Origin: Treponema sp.
GTDB taxonomy: Bacteria > Spirochaetota > Spirochaetia > Treponematales > Breznakiellaceae
Direction: 5' to 3'
Assembly (NCBI GenBank): GCA_031278755.1
Contig: JAITJV010000275.1
Span: 1 to 7,695, forward strand
DNA length: 7,695 nt
In this document: positions 6,483 to 7,695 of the stretch, in pieces
How positions within the stretch are numbered: position 1 is the first letter of the stretch
How the letters are laid out: each line of letters opens with the position of its first letter
Translations under genes and position numbers: made by a program
The notes under the pieces: generated by a model
Told to the model about the DNA's origin: nothing
Databases searched by the model: none
Seen by the model: the letters and a program-made list of their open reading frames with translations, nothing else

Positions 6483-7115
6483 TTACGCCTGCACGAACGA
6501 ACTCTTCGGCCGGCCGCAGATGGGGCAGACCCAGTCTTCGTCGAGAGCCTCGAAGGGGCCGGCGGAGCCGTCGTACTGATAGCCGCAGACGGGGCAGGTC
6601 CACAGCCCCCCCAATGGCTTTTCATAGGTAGGCGCGTTGACGGGGGTCTTTCCCTTGATGACGCGGTGATAATATGCGTATGTCATTGGGTTTCCGACGG
6701 AGGTTTTTGCATCGGAGAGGCGGCCTATAAACATGGTATGGGTCGGCAGTTCCGTAAAGGACTCCAGGGTGCATTCAAGCCAGCCGCAGGTTCCCAGCTT
6801 GAGTACGGGGAGGCCCTTCGCCGTTTTGTCGTATGGAATAGACAAGAATTTATCGGTATCCCTGCCTGAACGGAAACCAAAGACGCCTATCACTTCTCCG
6901 GCGGCTTCTTCCGAAAGTATGGAGACGGAAAATCCGCCTGAATCCCTGATGCATTTATTGGTATAGTTATTGTGATTTACACAGACAGAAATCAGAACAG
7001 GATCCGATGTTACCTGCATAACCGAATTGACGGTGCACCCGGTGGGGCGGCCGCCGTCGTTTGCCCCCGCAATAAAAAGGCCGTAACTTAAATTCCGCAG
7101 TACCATCGTATCCAT
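6483..7115 (-). CDS. hrb: Flavin reductase-rubredoxin fusion (high-molecular-weight rubredoxin type)
   Basis: The protein is 210 residues with two domains. Residues 1-155 form a flavin reductase-like FMN-binding split barrel, with typical NLSYGLFIAGA, GCTVNSVMQVTSDPVLISVCVN (27-48) and GGFSVSILSE (60-69). Residues 172-210 form a complete rubredoxin: WTCPVCGYQYDG (C174, C177), then DEDWVCPICGRPKSSF (C197, C200), giving four Cys iron ligands. Hrb of Moorella has this layout and passes electrons from NAD(P)H through FMN and the Fe(Cys)4 centre to a flavodiiron protein that reduces O2 or NO; this family knowledge suggests a cytosolic oxidative or nitrosative defence role. No flavodiiron gene is visible here. 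GAGGG precedes the ATG by six bases. It is the last gene of its operon, 10 bases after the hydrolase, with a terminator following. Confidence 0.9.
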   Translation of the reverse strand: MDTMVLRNLSYGLFIAGANDGGRPTGCTVNSVMQVTSDPVLISVCVNHNNYTNKCIRDSGGFSVSILSEEAAGEVIGVFGFRSGRDTDKFLSIPYDKTAKGLPVLKLGTCGWLECTLESFTELPTHTMFIGRLSDAKTSVGNPMTYAYYHRVIKGKTPVNAPTYEKPLGGLWTCPVCGYQYDGSAGPFEALDEDWVCPICGRPKSSFVQA

Positions 7116-7125
7116 GCCGTTCCCT

Positions 7126-7695
7126 CTAAACTATACTGTTGATAAAGGCGATGATTCCGTCAACGACTTCTTCACGTATATCCCGGTCGTTGTGAATTTC
7201 ATGCCGGTGGCCGGAATAGAGTTTTGTCCGCACCTGCCGGCGGCCTGTTTCGGCAAGCCAGTTGGAGACCGCGTAGACGCCTTCACCGTAATTTCCCACA
7301 GGGTCCTGATCCCCGGCGATGTTATAAACGGGAAGCGCCGCCGGAACCTGTTCGGCCCACTGCGGCCCCGAGATATGGGCAACCAGATCGGCCAGATCGT
7401 AATTGGACTGGTTCGTGGGGGCGCTGTAAAGGTTGTTGAAGGGGTCCGCCGCATGATCCGCCACCACGTCGGGATCGCCCGAAATCCAATCGTTGGGGCC
7501 TTTGGGATTTTCATACCTGGCCGTCCAGCCGGCAAACATCTGTCCCAGGAATTTGGGATCCCGCTCACCGCCTTTGCCCGCGTCTATCAGGGACTTCAGC
7601 TCTTGCGCGACGGCGTCCATACCCGCCATGATCCCGCAGGTGCCGCAGATGACAAGGCCGCTGAGGGTTGAACCGTAACGGGCGGCATAGGAGCG
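7126..7695 (-). CDS. Alpha/beta hydrolase (serine aminopeptidase S33 / lysophospholipase-like), N-terminus cut off
   Basis: The last 189 residues are visible; the gene enters from the right edge. The fragment begins RSYAARYGSTLSGLVICGTCG, which in this family comes just after the nucleophile elbow GHSMGSxxxR, so the catalytic Ser lies a few residues outside the window. The remaining triad is present: Asp in YNIAGDQDPVGNYGEGV (after a central beta strand) and His in LYSGHRHEIHND near the C-terminus. NDWISGDPDVVADHAADPF matches the cap region of lysophospholipase/monoacylglycerol lipase-like proteins (COG2267 type), where DWLSRD-like segments occur. It probably hydrolyses a carboxylic ester such as a lysophospholipid or monoglyceride; substrate unknown. 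Only 10 bases separate it from the Hrb gene, so the two are co-transcribed. Confidence 0.85.
   Translation of the reverse strand, partial: RSYAARYGSTLSGLVICGTCGIMAGMDAVAQELKSLIDAGKGGERDPKFLGQMFAGWTARYENPKGPNDWISGDPDVVADHAADPFNNLYSAPTNQSNYDLADLVAHISGPQWAEQVPAALPVYNIAGDQDPVGNYGEGVYAVSNWLAETGRRQVRTKLYSGHRHEIHNDRDIREEVVDGIIAFINSIV

Overview
The window looks like bacterial accessory carbohydrate metabolism from an anaerobe. It is gene-dense, slightly GC-rich in coding DNA, and has strong AAGGAG-type ribosome sites. The flavin reductase-rubredoxin fusion (Hrb type) is a protein of strict anaerobes. The binding lipoprotein has a relaxed lipobox (A-V-S-C), which would suit a spirochaete such as a gut treponeme. 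A clostridium-like Firmicute is not excluded, and the taxonomic guess is weak.

Layout. (1) Positions 1-4797, all on the minus strand and read right to left, form one tight operon. It encodes a CUT1-type solute-binding lipoprotein, a MalF-type permease, a MalG-type permease, a Gfo/Idh/MocA oxidoreductase, and an MDR-superfamily dehydrogenase that runs off the left edge. No ABC ATPase is in view. (2) Positions 4798-5037 are an AT-rich divergent control region. It has a good promoter on each strand, overlapping inverted repeats at the predicted start of the transport operon, and an AT-rich near-palindrome between the two promoters. (3) Positions 5038-6363 on the plus strand encode a GH4 glycosidase of the MelA/AglA type (CHSV motif). 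(4) Positions 6364-6482 lie between converging genes and hold a clear intrinsic terminator for the minus strand. (5) Positions 6483-7695 on the minus strand are a second operon: an alpha/beta hydrolase (right end cut off) followed 10 bases later by the flavin reductase-rubredoxin fusion.

How the genes may work together. The binding protein and the two permeases would import an oligosaccharide or glycoside without phosphorylating it. The GH4 enzyme, which uses NAD+ and a divalent metal to oxidise the sugar at C3 during hydrolysis, would cleave it in the cytoplasm. The two further NAD(P)-type oxidoreductases would act on the released sugar or on an oxidised form of it. The substrate cannot be read from the sequence. 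The hydrolase/Hrb operon is separate and probably relates to ester or lipid hydrolysis and to redox or oxygen-NO defence. I found no RNA genes, CRISPR arrays, insertion sequences or phage genes. The most unusual items are the arrangement of the divergent control region, the concentration of NAD-dependent enzymes on one sugar locus, and the MDR protein that lacks the usual zinc ligands.
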